Assembly: GCA_003255065.1 (NCBI GenBank)
Contig: QAOA01003577.1
Location: 815,266 to 879,265, forward strand
Source: Cercis canadensis
Taxonomy: Eukaryota; Streptophyta; Magnoliopsida; Fabales; Fabaceae
Reading direction: 5' to 3'
Length of the DNA: 64,000 bases
In this document: piece after piece, positions 12,429 to 25,100 of the stretch
Numbering within the stretch: position 1 is the stretch's first letter
Layout of the letters: each line of letters opens with the position of its first letter
The notes under the pieces: model-generated
The model's database searches: none
What the model saw: only the letters and a program-made list of their open reading frames with translations
What the model was told of the DNA's origin: nothing
Translations under genes and position numbers: made by a program

Positions 12429-13344
12429 TGAATCACCATTTTTGTTTACTTTGCAGTACCCATAGTTATACCAACTAAAAGCTATTTAGTTCTAGTTCAT
12501 AAATAGCGACTACAAATATAATACATATGAAATGTTTCTCGGATTTTCTCCTTTAATGTAATACAAGAGCAATGGAGTATCCCTGCATTTTGATATCTTT
12601 GTGAAGTAAGCTGAGGCTTTAAGGTGAAACATGGTTATTGAACATAGAGTAAAACATAAATCCACATCAAAGGGATACTCTTGAATATGACAATCACACT
12701 AAGAATACACATCCGTATTGATTGATTCCAAAAATTGCCATACTTAGCTCGAAAAAGAAAAATGAAGATGATAATGGGTTTCAACTTTCAGGTACTATAA
12801 ACTGAATTGTGGCCAAAAAACAAAAAAAAAAACTATAAACTGAATTGAATGGTTAAGAGAGAAACCTATTCACAGTTTCCATCCAACTCTCCTCTGCCTC
12901 ACTAGGTTGCCATTGCAATTACAATTCCCCCTCACGCCTCATTTGGGAGAACCAAATTAAATGGCAAGCCAAGACTCTCACATCTTCCGCAAAATTTATA
13001 TTGACTAGTCAAGAAACGTACATTTATACTTCTATGCCAAAGGCACAAAAACCATATCCAGCACAATGCTACTGGCTTGCAGTGCCTGCTATGGAACATT
13101 GTCATATTCAGAAAATCTAACCACAGCTTAATTGAAAAGCTCATACCAAAAGGTCTATCACTCTGCCTGACCGAATGGACATCAATTTTGGAGTGAATAA
13201 TTGATTAAACATAAAGATACAATCCAGACGAACCACAAGCATCGACGTATATATCATTAAAGGATCTCTTCCATTCTATCAAACAAAAGCTCAAAGTCCT
13301 TAACACCAATTGTAAGACATAGCCTGAAACAACAATATCTCCAA
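12429..13344. other. Intergenic, between convergent LBD and SUVR3 3' ends
   Basis: About 0.9 kb between two stop codons facing each other. It should hold both 3' UTRs. No coding pattern is seen. Confidence 0.5.
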
Positions 13345-15082
13345 TTAAGTGTCTTCTGAAGGCAATATTCCAAAACAAGAAGAACCATCACAAAAACACG
13401 GCAAACCCTGTGGCCTTTTCCTGATTTCTCCATAGCTAAAAGTAAGCTCTTCATCTTCTTGAATATCTTTTAAAGCAAAGAAGCAAAGGCGAGGAAACAA
13501 AGCTCCTGAGCTTCTAACTAGCTTTGTGCTTAAATTACCACCATCACATGAATGATTAATGAACCTGGCAACGTTTCCTATTCTAGTGGCATCAATGTTC
13601 ATTCTCAAACACACCTTTCCAGATGGAAGATGCTCCCTCACAACCAAAAGAGCAGAAGAGAAATGACCACCAGACGCAAGTTCATCATAAAATTGATGCC
13701 GTCTCCTTGCTTCCTTGGTTGTCAAGACTTCACCTTTATATAGCAGAATAAACACAGAACCCAAGTATTAATTTTACACCTTTCACTTCTACTAGTCCAA
13801 CAACAGATGACTCATATTACTTCTCAACTAATTTATTAATTTCAATATTTCTTTTCAAAACATTGATTTGACATCCTGGGTGGGGATCACCAGATTACTC
13901 CTATCATTGCTAACAAAATTCCTCATCCTCATATTTCCCCTCTTTCGCCTATGTTTAGACTGCTGATATCTTAATTCTAAAGCCTTCATGGATTCACCTC
14001 CATAAAGAAATAATTTGAGCTCAATCACTGAAAATTAGAAGTTCCAAATAAATAGTAGCACTGAATTTCCCTAAGAAGTAGGATTCATGCATTATCTATA
14101 TAAGATAACTCATCTCACATTCCCATTATAGACGCATCTTATCACAATGTTCATGAAATCCAGAATTACTACATCCCAAAATTTCCCCTTTCCATCTCTG
14201 CATTTATATATAGCCATAACAAATGCAATCCACTGCTACTACAATGGCAAGAAATGAATAAAGCATTGAGGACTTTGATTTTATAGTTCAACATATTCAT
14301 TCCATTTACCAGTTACATAGCAAAAGTAACATAAACAAATCCCAATCAAAATCAACAGAATGACGCAAATGATAATGCTTTCTTTGAAAATAATAGTTAC
14401 CTGCATACTCACACACGAATTGGCCTTTCTGAATCAACTGGTCAGCATACAAACCCCATCCTTTCCTCCTATCCCTCACAATCTTCAACCGAACTGCAAT
14501 CCGCTTCTGACTAAGCCGATTTCCACACTCCAACCCGCAGCTGCAACTGGGTCCGCACTCGCTAGCCACATCCAATTCATTCAAACTCAAACATGGGCAT
14601 CTGGTACTCGTACTGGTACCCTCATCCCCCACCTCCCCACAATTCTCACAGTCACAGCCAGATACATTCTGACCCAGCTCATCGACCAAATTAACCGACT
14701 CCATAGCAAGTTGACCCACCCAGTTGGAGTTGGGCATGGCAACAAAATTCGAACCCCAAGATTGACGTAGAAATTCTGAAGCAATGGGTAGAATTAGGGA
14801 AGGGGTGTAGATGAAGTAAGCGTATGGGCGATTATCGACGGTGTTGCGAAATGGGAGAGGCAAGTTCTCGAATTCTCTGGAAGCGTCAGATGATCGGCGG
14901 AGAGTGATGGACTTGGAGATGTGATAAACCGCTCTGCAGGTTAAAGACACATTGGCAATTTCCAATGGGGTTAGCCATATAATGATCAGCTCTGCGCATT
15001 GCAGAAAAACACTTGTAATCACTTCTTTCTCTTCTTCCTGTAATTCACTGAATTTGCAGCCTTTTTTGGAAACCGGTTCCAT
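13345..15082 (-). CDS. SUVR3: SUVR3-type histone-lysine N-methyltransferase (SET domain)
   Basis: Two exons (15082-14401 and 13733-13345) encode 356 residues, close to Arabidopsis SUVR3 (354). I start at the ATG at 15082; the frame stays open upstream, but only a GTG lies there, which is not a usual plant start. The N-terminus (about 25-60) has an F-box-like pattern (WLTPLEIANVSLTCRAVY). Cys-rich pre-SET/AWS sequence covers about 143-190 (CDCENC, CPC, CGPSCSCGLEC). The SET domain follows: GWGLYADQ, the split CEYAGE, RFINHSC at 285-290 and ELTFSYGE at 323-330. A short post-SET CFCDGSSC is at 340-347. All core SET motifs are intact, so it is predicted to methylate histone H3, probably Lys9, as in the SU(VAR)3-9-related group; the substrate is inferred. 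One 667-bp intron splits the AGE glycine codon. Confidence 0.92.
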
Positions 15083-15382
15083 CACCGGAGGTAGTTCGCG
15101 AGTTTCTCTTGGGGCTGCGATTGCCTGCACCACTCCAACCTGACCTTGAATTAGAATAAAAATAATATATATATATATATATACATGGAGATTCTACTAT
15201 ATGAATATATCATATTATACTGATGTGACAAATATATTTTTATATCTTATTGAATATAAATATAATTTATTTTATTTTCTCAAATAAATTTAAAAATAGT
15301 TAATTTGTACACATGTTATTCATTAATTAATTTTATATAGTATGACATACTATATAAATATGAAAAATATCTAATAAACCTC

Positions 15383-15413
<31 letters not shown>

Positions 15414-16093
15414 CTTACACCCTTATAAAATTAGGGTAAAAAACTAAAAATAGTGCTTGTTTCGGAAGGAAATATATCAAATAGTCAATAATGGTAATTC
15501 TAGTTTTATTTCTTTCTATCATATACTCAAATATATTTAAAAATGTTAGAGTTCCACCACCACCTTTCCCAGCATAGGGTGGAAGTTTTGGACAAAATTA
15601 ACTCTTAATTTTAATATCAGTATAAAGCTTTTTAAAATTCAAGCAACTAAGTATAAGTTAAAGTATGTATTAAATTAAATAGACTGAATTTAATTTTTTT
15701 TTATTATTTTATTTTTATTTGGACCAACTTATGTCATATACAAGAAACTGTAATTTACAGTCACATGAATGAATGAATTGTAGGAAAGCAGTTTTTTTAA
15801 CCAACTATTACTTGATTTGTAAGCAAGGAGATAAATTGCACGCACGAATGATGAAAGGGTCGTATACTATTCACCTCTTATCCAACATCAATTCAGTGAA
15901 AGCTAAGCGGGAACTTAACCATCAATAACCGATGACGGAACGGCCCAAGAAGGTTCATTCTTGGGTCAAGATAAAGATAAGCATGCCATACGGTTACGGT
16001 CACAGGATATGTACGGCACAAGTATGTAATGCCGAGAGCAGCTATAACCTGTTGCGTTGACATTGAAATTTAGTACAGCAGAAAACCCTGAAA
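15083..16093. other. Intergenic AT-rich region with microsatellites
   Basis: SUVR3 promoter side. It holds an (AT)n run at about 15165-15183, a CA/TA run at about 15383-15413 and MITE copy 2 between them. From about 15880 the sequence is less AT-rich and may be the relict 5' leader of the UBC pseudogene. Confidence 0.5.
15185..15380 (+). repeat. MITE-like element, copy 2
   Basis: It matches the reverse complement of 4290-4475 over nearly its whole length and ends in TATAGTATGACATACTATAT, an imperfect inverted copy of its own start. It is flanked on both sides by TA microsatellites, which fits TA-rich target preference. Comparison was by eye. Confidence 0.5.
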
Positions 16094-16947
16094 TCTCAAG
16101 CAGCTAGGAAGAGACTGACGTGGGATTTCAAGCGGTTTCAGCAGGACAACAACAACATCATGCTTCGGAACGCTGTCATTTTTGGGTAATTCTATTCTTT
16201 CCATATATTTTGAGTTCTTGTTCCTCTTTTTCTGTAATGAATTCATTGTATTTGTTTTGTTTTTCCTGTTTCTTCCTGTTTCTTTCTTTTTAAATTGTAG
16301 GCCCCATGATACTCCTTGGGATGGAGGTGGCTAATCTCGTTTCTTGCTAATTGCTCTTCTCTCTTCTGTTAGCTTTTCTTCCTATTTATGATGCCTCTGC
16401 TTGCAAAAGTTATCCTATTCTTATACTTTTGAGGTCTCTCAGGTACACGCAAGTTGACTCCACAGTTTACAGAGGAGATTATCCTAATGCGCCCCCAACA
16501 TTACGATTTTATCGGACTAGCCTGTTTCTCGATCTTATATTATGTTTATGCATTTTTTTATTTTAATTCATGTTTCCTACACTTCTTTTACAATGTATTT
16601 GTCCTGGTTTTCTACATCTTACAATGTTTCATTGCATTTTTTCAGTTTATGCGGGTGGGAGCATATGCTTAGATATTTTACAAAATCAGTGGAGTCCTAT
16701 ATATGATGTTGCTGCAATACTCACTTCAATCCGGGTCCCAATTTCAATAGCTTCCTTTCTCCTTCCTTGACTCCAAAACCCTTTTCCTCATACAAAATTG
16801 CTGTTTAATATTTGGTCATTTGAATAAGGTTTTACTTAAATTTCATCAAGTTGATTTTCATTACAAGTCTAGGAATCATTATCCTTATTGCGAGAATATA
16901 ACAGAAGAATACGTGAGATAGTGTAGCAGAGCTGGACTGCTGATTAA
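16094..16947 (+). pseudogene. Decayed RAD6/UBC2-type ubiquitin-conjugating enzyme (E2) gene, introns retained
   Basis: Five blocks match the UBC1/2/3 (RAD6) E2 family in the correct order. About 16094-16185: ARKRL, DFKRFQQD, NNIML.NAVIFG. About 16301-16327: PHDTPWDGG. About 16443-16515: Q.DSTVYRGDYPNAPPTLRF-like, partly out of register. About 16645-16734: [20 protein letters not shown] then VAAILTSI, with the catalytic Cys kept. About 16888-16947: REYNRR.REIV.QSWTAD and a stop. GT and AG signals still flank several blocks, so this is a decayed duplicate of an intron-bearing gene and not a processed copy. Damage: the start codon is lost, about nine residues (the PPAGISGAP region) are missing after QQD, the HPN motif region is gone, the CDPNPNSPANSEAARMFSE part is absent, and the last exon has a small deletion. 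RAD6-type E2s act in H2B monoubiquitination and DNA damage tolerance; this copy should not make a working E2. Confidence 0.8.
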
Positions 16948-18243
16948 AGGTCCCATGAAGATACAACAGCATTTTCCTAGTTGGATAAATGAAAGGAGCT
17001 AGACTTCTTCAGTTTTATTAGGTGTGTATTATAATCTGATTAAGTGCTTCTTGTCACAAGTTTCTTTACAAACTTTTATTTTCCTTGTAGGCAACTCTAT
17101 TTCAATTTTTAAGAGTTTGCTGCTATTATGTGTGTTACTCTGTAGCATTTATATGGTAAGTGTGTTGTTGTATTTGTAATGACTTAAAAAATATCTGACT
17201 GTGCAACAATCAACGCTTCTTTGTATTATATTTCCACTGAGAATAATCTGATTAAGTACTTCTTAGTATTGCATTTATAGGATAAGATTGTACTGAGAAA
17301 GCGGGTGGTGGGCCTCCATTATGTGTCTTTAACTCTAGGAACGAAAATGATTTGCCTTTGATGGCTGTAAAACGCTTGCTTCGTACACACACTCACATAA
17401 AACATGGGGATTACAGTTTAGCCTTGCAGAGGCCCTTGCATGTAGTTTATATTCATTATCCATGAGTTTTAGGGCAGTTCTTAGGAAGCATGGGCATTGA
17501 ATGCATATAAGGGGACCTTGTCAGTGTATTTTTGGTCTAGATTCTTGGGCTGTAAATGAGGAAATCCCCATTGCTGCACAGTTCTGCATGTAGTTCGGGC
17601 ATGGTCCTGTTATAGGTATGGGTAGATTGTCAATACTACTTACCCAGGACCACTAACTTATCCATATTCTCAATTCTCAATAACCCTAAAGCTTTCCTCT
17701 ATACTAAATAAAGGGAGGGGTTGGGGATTCTCAACTACTGGCCCACAGATATTGATGTGGATTTGGCAAAGACGCCTTTTTCAACACCTTCGTAACTATA
17801 AATGGTTATGATCTTAGGATAAGCATGAGCAATTTGCAGAAAGATTGACAAAAAAATATGCCTGTGTCTGTTTATTAGTCTTGAAGAGAAACTCTCAGGG
17901 TAATTAAGAAGACATCACAGATTTGCCATTATATCCAACTGCTATTATAGAAGATGGTAAGTTTTGAAAATGAAAATAGAAGGGAGTAGAAAGTGAGGAA
18001 GAACCTTTTAATCTTGACATGGCCATTGCTCCTATGAGTCTATGGGGTTCTCAGCAGTAAACATGAGTATGTTTTCTCACGTACATGGTGTGAGCCCTCA
18101 CTTTGTAATTTTTCATTAGAGGCTTTGGAGATTTTAGACAAGAAAGTAGTAACATGAAGTACTTACACTGTTCACATTCTTTAACCATTAATCTTTTAGG
18201 CTTACAGTGAAATATACAAAAACTTTCAACCTCTGTATTGACA
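16948..18243. other. Intergenic: relict 3' region of UBC pseudogene and 3' side of LRR kinase gene
   Basis: No coding signal is seen. The left part probably descends from the lost E2 gene's 3' UTR. The right end should contain the 3' UTR of the minus-strand LRR gene. Confidence 0.45.
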
Positions 18244-21200
18244 TTAATGGAAGGTGAGTCGTCGAGGTTCTAAAGGCGAGCCTGGAGAGCCCTCACTACT
18301 TTGAGAGTCCCCTCGCCATGCATCTTGGACTTGAGCAGCAAACTGCAAATTCCACAAAACATCCTCAATGGAGGGCCTATCAGCTGGTTCTTTAACCAGG
18401 CACCTCACGCATATCTCTATCATTGTCTTCAGTGATTGATCCAAGCATGCCTTGTGAACTGCTGCATCTACAATTCTTCTCCGAGCTTCATCATCAGCTA
18501 CTATACTTGCTTGCAACTGCAACATGATCCAATTAATGGTACTTGAGTCATACAATTGCAAATGATTCATATTAGAAAGTTATAGATAATGACACCTCCC
18601 GTCATCTTGCAATGTCATCAACTACTTTAATGCCCAATGATGATTTGAATAAGAAATCTTAATCCATTGAGTCATGAATCAATGCCTATATATCAATATG
18701 TACATCTGGTGAAGAGAAACTTTGACAACCTGAGTTAAGCATTAGATTCATCCTTAACTGGATTATACTAAATTTCTCTATTTTTGAATAACGAATTATC
18801 AAAATTTTAAGGAGAAAATGGAAAATGGTGAAGAAAACAGAAAGCATTATTACCAGATCCCTTAAAGCATCCACATCATTCCTTGACTTTATTGTCCTTC
18901 CCAGAATGACTTCCAGTAGAATTACTCCAAAGTCGTATATGTCAGACTTATCTTCAAGTTTTACACTGCAAAGCAACAGAGTTCACTGAATAAACAGCTT
19001 GCATAATTGTTTTACTAAACAGCATCACAAGTATTTTTTACATGAGACCATTCATATGCATGTTTAGTCACTTCACTCAACCAGATTAAATTTCTGTCAG
19101 TCACGCACCTTTTGTCAACGCTAGTACTTTTGGATCCACTGGAGGAAATTTTACGCCCAACCTGGAAGAATTAACTGAAATTAATACCAACTGAAGCCTT
19201 TTTTTAAAGGAAAGTAAAAGAAGAAACTTACTAACAATAACAATTTCATTTGTCTTATGAGAGAAACGATGATATTTCATAATTATTTTGTTAATACCTT
19301 TCCCATGTTAGATAACAGAGGTAGGTTATAACTGCTGATTTTTGCAACAAGGTTCTGATCCAATAATATATCTGTTATTTTGAGATTGTTTGAATATACA
19401 CCAGGGACTATTCCTGTATGCAAAAACTGGATGCCCTTTGCTACTCCAATTGCAGCTGCTATGCGCTGGGTCCAATTTAGTGATTGTCTAGAATGCCCAT
19501 CTGCAAAATAACATGGAAGGCATCATGAATACTTATCACGTAATTAATTCTACAGGGCTAAAAATGAAAATCCAGGGTGGAGAATATCAGAATTGACATC
19601 AAGTTTTTTCTCTATCCTGCATTACAATCTCATGGTACTTGACATAACTGGTTAGAAAGGAAAGATTCAGCAAATCATTTATGGTGATGATAAAAGGTAG
19701 AGAGAAAGGACTTGTAAGAACTTCAGATGGAATACCCTCACTTTTTCTGTTCTTTTATTTTTCATGATAGAGTAATATCATTTTGCACCCTCAAACCAGA
19801 TACACTAATTGATGCTTTCATGAATTACCAGAGATCCAGCTCTTGAGTGTGCCATTTGGTACGTATTCAAAGATAAGAAATATTCTGCTGACACTTGAAT
19901 CATCCAAGTAACATTCGAAGCAGTGTCCAAGAGCACTCACTAAATGACGATGCCTAAGTTTTGATATCAGCTCTATATGCTGCATAAAGTTTTGAGTGCT
20001 ATAGCTTTTTATCATTTTTACGCATTTAATGGCAACAAGTGAACCATTCTTCAGCTGACCTCTGTATATCTGTGACATAAGAAAAATACATTATTTAATA
20101 AAGAAATACACATCATACAAATCCTTTCTCTATATAGAAGTCAATTTAAACAAAGTGACAAACCTGCCCATGGGAACCTTCACCCATGAAAGAAGCTGTG
20201 TCAAAGTTGTTTGTAGCCGCCTCTATCTCTTCCAATGAAAAAGTTCGATAAGTTGGCAAGCCAACAGTTCCCATTTTCATTGTTTGAGATATATACCCTG
20301 TAATTGTAAATGCAGGGGAAAGAATTGTTTTCATCTATCTTTGATATAGAAGAGTACAGAGGACTACATTAATGAAATAAAATTGTTCCACATCATCTTG
20401 TCCTTCAAGAAATTATTACCAAATATTCATATAGAGCCACATTAATAAGCAGGTTCTGTTATCTTTTCTTTTGCAAGGTAGGTATATACAGAGAAAAACC
20501 AACTTCTTGTTGATCAAAGGCATAACCTGAACCAAAATAATAGGAACTGATGGAAAAGAATAGAGCTGTAAACTTTGAAACATTATTGAGCACGTAAATA
20601 TGTAACTCTGGTTTCATGAAAATCTAACTGTTGATGGTACAAAGCAGAATCCTTTGGCTTCAGAAAACTTTTAACTCTTGCTGGCACAAACACGGATGTA
20701 ATGCAGAACAGAATTTTACACGTCAGATTTTTCCAAATTTTATGCAAATGGAGAAATGCCTAGAAATATTGAAGACAGATAGTGCACACACAGACACAAA
20801 TGCGGGGTGGAGAGAGAGAGCCTTACTTGCATCAGAAAGCAATTTAGAGGTGTATCCAGAAGCTGCATTCTCTGATATTAATCTCGTTGGAGGATTCTTA
20901 GTTTTGTTTTTGGCATTTCCTCTTCTAATAAGGAAGAAAATCAGTGCAACAAGTGCTACTCCTCCAAGAGCCCCGCCTACTATCCCAAGGGAAATGAGCA
21001 CCTTAGAAACTCGTTTGTGCTTCTTTCTCTCAGGTAATATTCCCACAGCTAAGGCTTCAGTGTGGCAAAAAGGCGGTGGATGCTGATTCTGATTCGTATC
21101 CTCTAGACAATTTTTAGCATACTGGACAGTTTTATCATTCGAATCTGATAGTAGACATCTAGGCAAGCTGCCAGTCAAAAGATTTGATGATAAATCAACG

Positions 21201-22162
21201 ACTTCAAGTTGAGAATTACAAGAGAGGTTCTCAAAAAGCATCCCTGTGAGTTTATTTCCAGAAATATTTAGATAAGTAATAGAAGGAAGAGACAACAATG
21301 CTTGCTGGAATGGTCCCACAAATGTATTGGATGAAATATCCAGTCTTTGCAATTGATAATACGAGCTCACTTCAGCAGGGATACCAGACCTGAACCTATT
21401 GTTGCTTAATGTAAGAGTGACCAACTTGTTACCAAGACGAGGAACTTGAGGTCCAAAAGCATTATTATCCAATTCCAGCACTTGAAGATTTGTCAAGCGG
21501 CCAAAATCAGGTACCACTCCATAAAAGTGATTATGAGAAAGTGAAAGAACTCTCAGAGTTTCCAAGCTTCCCAATGAATTTGGCAGAGACCCATTGAACA
21601 AATTATTTTTCAAACTTAGAACAATTAAGGCTGCAAATGAATCTAGCCAATCCGGAAGCCGACCAGCGAACATGTTGTCATCGAGAATGAATGTGTTGAG
21701 ATTTGATAGTAATGAAAACTCCTGAGGGATGCCACCATATAGAAAATTGGAACTCATATTAAGTATTTCCAGTGATGACAAACGAGAAATCTTGCCAGGC
21801 AATGGACCCCATATACCAAGTGAGACAAGCGTGAGGACTTTCAAATTGGGAAGTTTAACCAGTGTTGTGACAAAGGAATCTATTGAGAAATTCCGTGGAA
21901 GTAGAGGAGCTTTCTTTTCGCCTATTATATGCAGCTGGGTTATGGTGTCTTCGTAGCATACAACTGTCAGAGATGAATTTGGTTCAGTGTTGCAGAAGTC
22001 TGTGTTGTTATCCCAACTGCTTAAAATAGCAGGAAAGTTCAAAAGCCCTTGAATTCTTAGAAGGGTCTGAGACTGAGAGGACTGCAGTTGCTCTGAATCA
22101 CAGATAGAGAGTAAAATTGTAACCAAAACCAGAATCATTGAAGGATGGAGTTCTTTTGCCAT
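18244..22162 (-). CDS. LRR receptor-like protein kinase, predicted inactive (At3g03770 type)
   Basis: Seven exons encode 783 residues: 22162-20827, 20297-20164, 20069-19829, 19500-19298, 19161-19109, 18965-18854 and 18516-18244. The N-terminus is a signal peptide (MILVLVTILLSICDS). An LRR ectodomain of about 300 residues follows, with repeats such as LSSLEILNMSSNFLYGGIP. A Ser/Lys spacer leads to one membrane helix (LGIVGGALGGVALVALIFFL) and a cytoplasmic kinase-like domain. The Gly loop is GEGSHGQ and the ATP lysine is kept (VAIK). The catalytic loop HRD is replaced by GVYSNNLK, and DFG by a KISSYNLP context, so catalysis is not expected; the later SDIYDFGVILLEV motif is normal. Length fits Arabidopsis At3g03770 (about 800). 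Such proteins sit in the plasma membrane and may signal as pseudokinase partners. Ligand and partners are unknown. Confidence 0.9.
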
Positions 22163-25100
22163 AATACCGAACCAGCAGCAAAGCTAAAGCATGCAATGAT
22201 TGGACACTAGAGGATCGAATTCAATTGGAACAGAAGCATAGCAACTAGGTCGTTATAATCCTCTCAAAATCAAAGCTTGTTTCCAAGACCACATGCAGAA
22301 GCCCTGCAATTACACATGTGAAAACCACGATAACATATTTGAGTTAAATCAGTTTACAACCCATAGATCCGTAAGGAAAATGTAGGATAATGACTTATCC
22401 TACAACTAAGTGCAATTTAGCTATAATTCGACACCATGAAAAGCTTACCTTAAAGAGTGCATAAAAAAATCAACTTGAATTCTGGGTTCAAATATGATTT
22501 CTTTCACAGCTTGAGAATAACTATCAGGGTATGTAGAACAGTAGAAGTGTTCAGAGTACACTGTATTCTCTTCTACGGCAATCAAAAGGGAACAGTAGCA
22601 GCCAACTATATACCAACAAGCTTCCGCTGAAGCCTCCCAAAATCACCAATAACTCAAAATGAGTCCTCCACAAACCAGACCTAACCCAGATTGCCAAAGT
22701 TAAAAACTTTCATCACATTTCGCTCTTGCGGCTGTTTCAAAATCCGAAGAATGGACATAGAAAAGAAAAATGGGAAGAAAACAGAAATTTAAATACCTGC
22801 AGAAACCCGATTCAATAAATCCAAACTTTTTTCAACCATACATTCAGAAACTTTTCAACTACAAGTCTCCGAATCTTACTGGCGCGTAGGAACCATTTTC
22901 CCAGCTGGAGTTAGCAGCTTTTCTCTGCTCATGCCAAGACAAATTGATGACACGGATTGAAAGAAAACGAAAGGGCCAAAATTCACACACCGGGCAATTT
23001 CATAAACCGACATTTCATTATTCTCAGTCATAAAAGAAATCATAATTTTCCGAGGAAATTGCTTTGCTTTTCTTTTCTTTTTATTTTCTCCGGGTGGTCT
23101 AAAGGGAAGCCATGGCTTCAGAAGGAAAAGCAAAAGGAAGAATCTTTCAGATAAGGGAAGCCTTTATTCCTCTATATGATGTATCTTTAAGGCTTTAACC
23201 TCAGCATGTGGAGTCCAGCAGATTTGGTTGAATGAGCTAATTTTGTACTTTTCTCATAATTTTAGTGAAATTTGCTAAAGGTGGCTTTGGTTCAGAGTCT
23301 CAGACTGTATTGCTGTTACATTAACTTTCGCTTTCTGGGACCGGTAAGCCTTGGCTTTCTCTGCCTTCACTTTATGACACGGCCCCTCATTTTATATATC
23401 GTCTTTTGGCGCCTTTCTTTCTCTCTAACCAACTGTAATTGCCCTCTCATTTCACTTGAAATGAAATGAATGAAACATTGAAGAGTTCTTGTATTCTAAC
23501 ATTTCTGCTAACTCTCACCTGAAGAGTTGAGAAATCCACATCACAATACAAACAAGCTAAAGAAAAGTGAAACCCACCTAAATTATTGTATATTGCTATA
23601 TCCAACGGCAGTTCTAGTTTGAATCTATGATGAGTTGATGACTAGATTATGGGCTTTTTAACAACTTATGAAGTTATGAATTGTTGCAAACATCGTTGGA
23701 TATGAGATTGTGTTGATTGTTAAATTAAAAATAACATTGGGTGTTCAAAACAACAATATTAAGATCATTTTTTTAAAAAAAAAATTCAATTCACTATTGA
23801 CGTAAAGAATTTTACATAAATAAATAATATGTTCCCACGTATTAATTTTTTTTAATATAAGCAGGATATCATAATGTGACATTTTATTGTTTAAATTTTA
23901 CATTGACATTAGATCATATTTTATCTTTTAAGAAATCTTATTAAAAGGTAATATATACTCTATAAAAATATAACTCAAAAAACATTTATAAAATTTTAGG
24001 GGTCCCTCGTGGACAACATGGTTCTGACTTCTGCGGATGAATTTTACTTGCACTTCTTATCAACTTTTAAGTGAAATTTGGAATTTTCGCTTGTGCCCAA
24101 AAAGATAATTAATTTTTTAAACAAGAGGGTTTGATTGTGAGAGAACTTCACAAACCAAAATTGTAATTAAATATCTTATAGAATTTTATATCATCTTCTG
24201 TGTCTTCCCCTCAAGCATCTAAGGCATTAATGATAAGGACTTGCTAACTCACTTTATAAATGTAGTGGATTATTTTTCTTCATGATAAGACTTGAGAGAC
24301 CCTTTATATCTCTCTTACCATAACGAATAGACCCATGCAGCTATCAAAGTTTGCCTACGAATACTATTATCAATAGAATTAGTTGTCAAAAGCCCCATAA
24401 AATCTATCACCATAAAAGTTTTATGTTCACAAATTTACACAATTTAATAGGTGAGCTCAGTTGTATATAAAAGAGAAAGCTTTATGATTATGTCACAAGT
24501 TTATAGGCTCGCTTCAAATTGATTCAAACTACAATTATATCAATTTAATTTATTTCGTACACATGACGCAACAGGTTCAATTCAAATTGACAACTCCACT
24601 CATATGAGCCATAAAAAATGGTATTAATACATAACACATGCAACAGGCTGTGCTTTGTCTATTTGCTTGATCTTAGCACATGTCTGGAATACAAGAAAAA
24701 CCCAAGAAAGATGCCAAGTTTTTTTAAAAAAAACAAGGAGATAGAGTTGCCAATTACAAATTGGAGGTAGCATAATTAACAAATATACAATGAATCAATA
24801 ATTAGATTATGTTAACTTATTTTGCAGCACTTGTGGCTAGAGCCTTGCTGGGGTGGTTCTTTTCTTGGACCATCTTCCTTTTTTTTTTTTTTAATAGAGA
24901 TAGTGTAAGATGAGTTTATTTTTCTCTCTTATATAAGTATAATGATTTAGTATATTCCCCCATAATGATTTACCGGAAATTATTTACTCTCATGCACATA
25001 TATATATATATATATATTAAACTCACTTAATCTCTCCTAGATTCCAAGTCTAAATTGCATATTTTAAATATTTGCTTTCCATCTGACAGATGAAGCTAGT

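Noticed and set aside
15080..15133. Longer SUVR3 start at 15133 (17 extra residues)
   Set aside because: The codon at 15133-15131 is GTG and no in-frame ATG lies upstream; the ATG at 15082 gives 356 residues, matching the family length.
16351..16770. Short open frames of 60-70 codons read as separate genes
   Set aside because: They are pieces of the decayed E2 gene and its introns.
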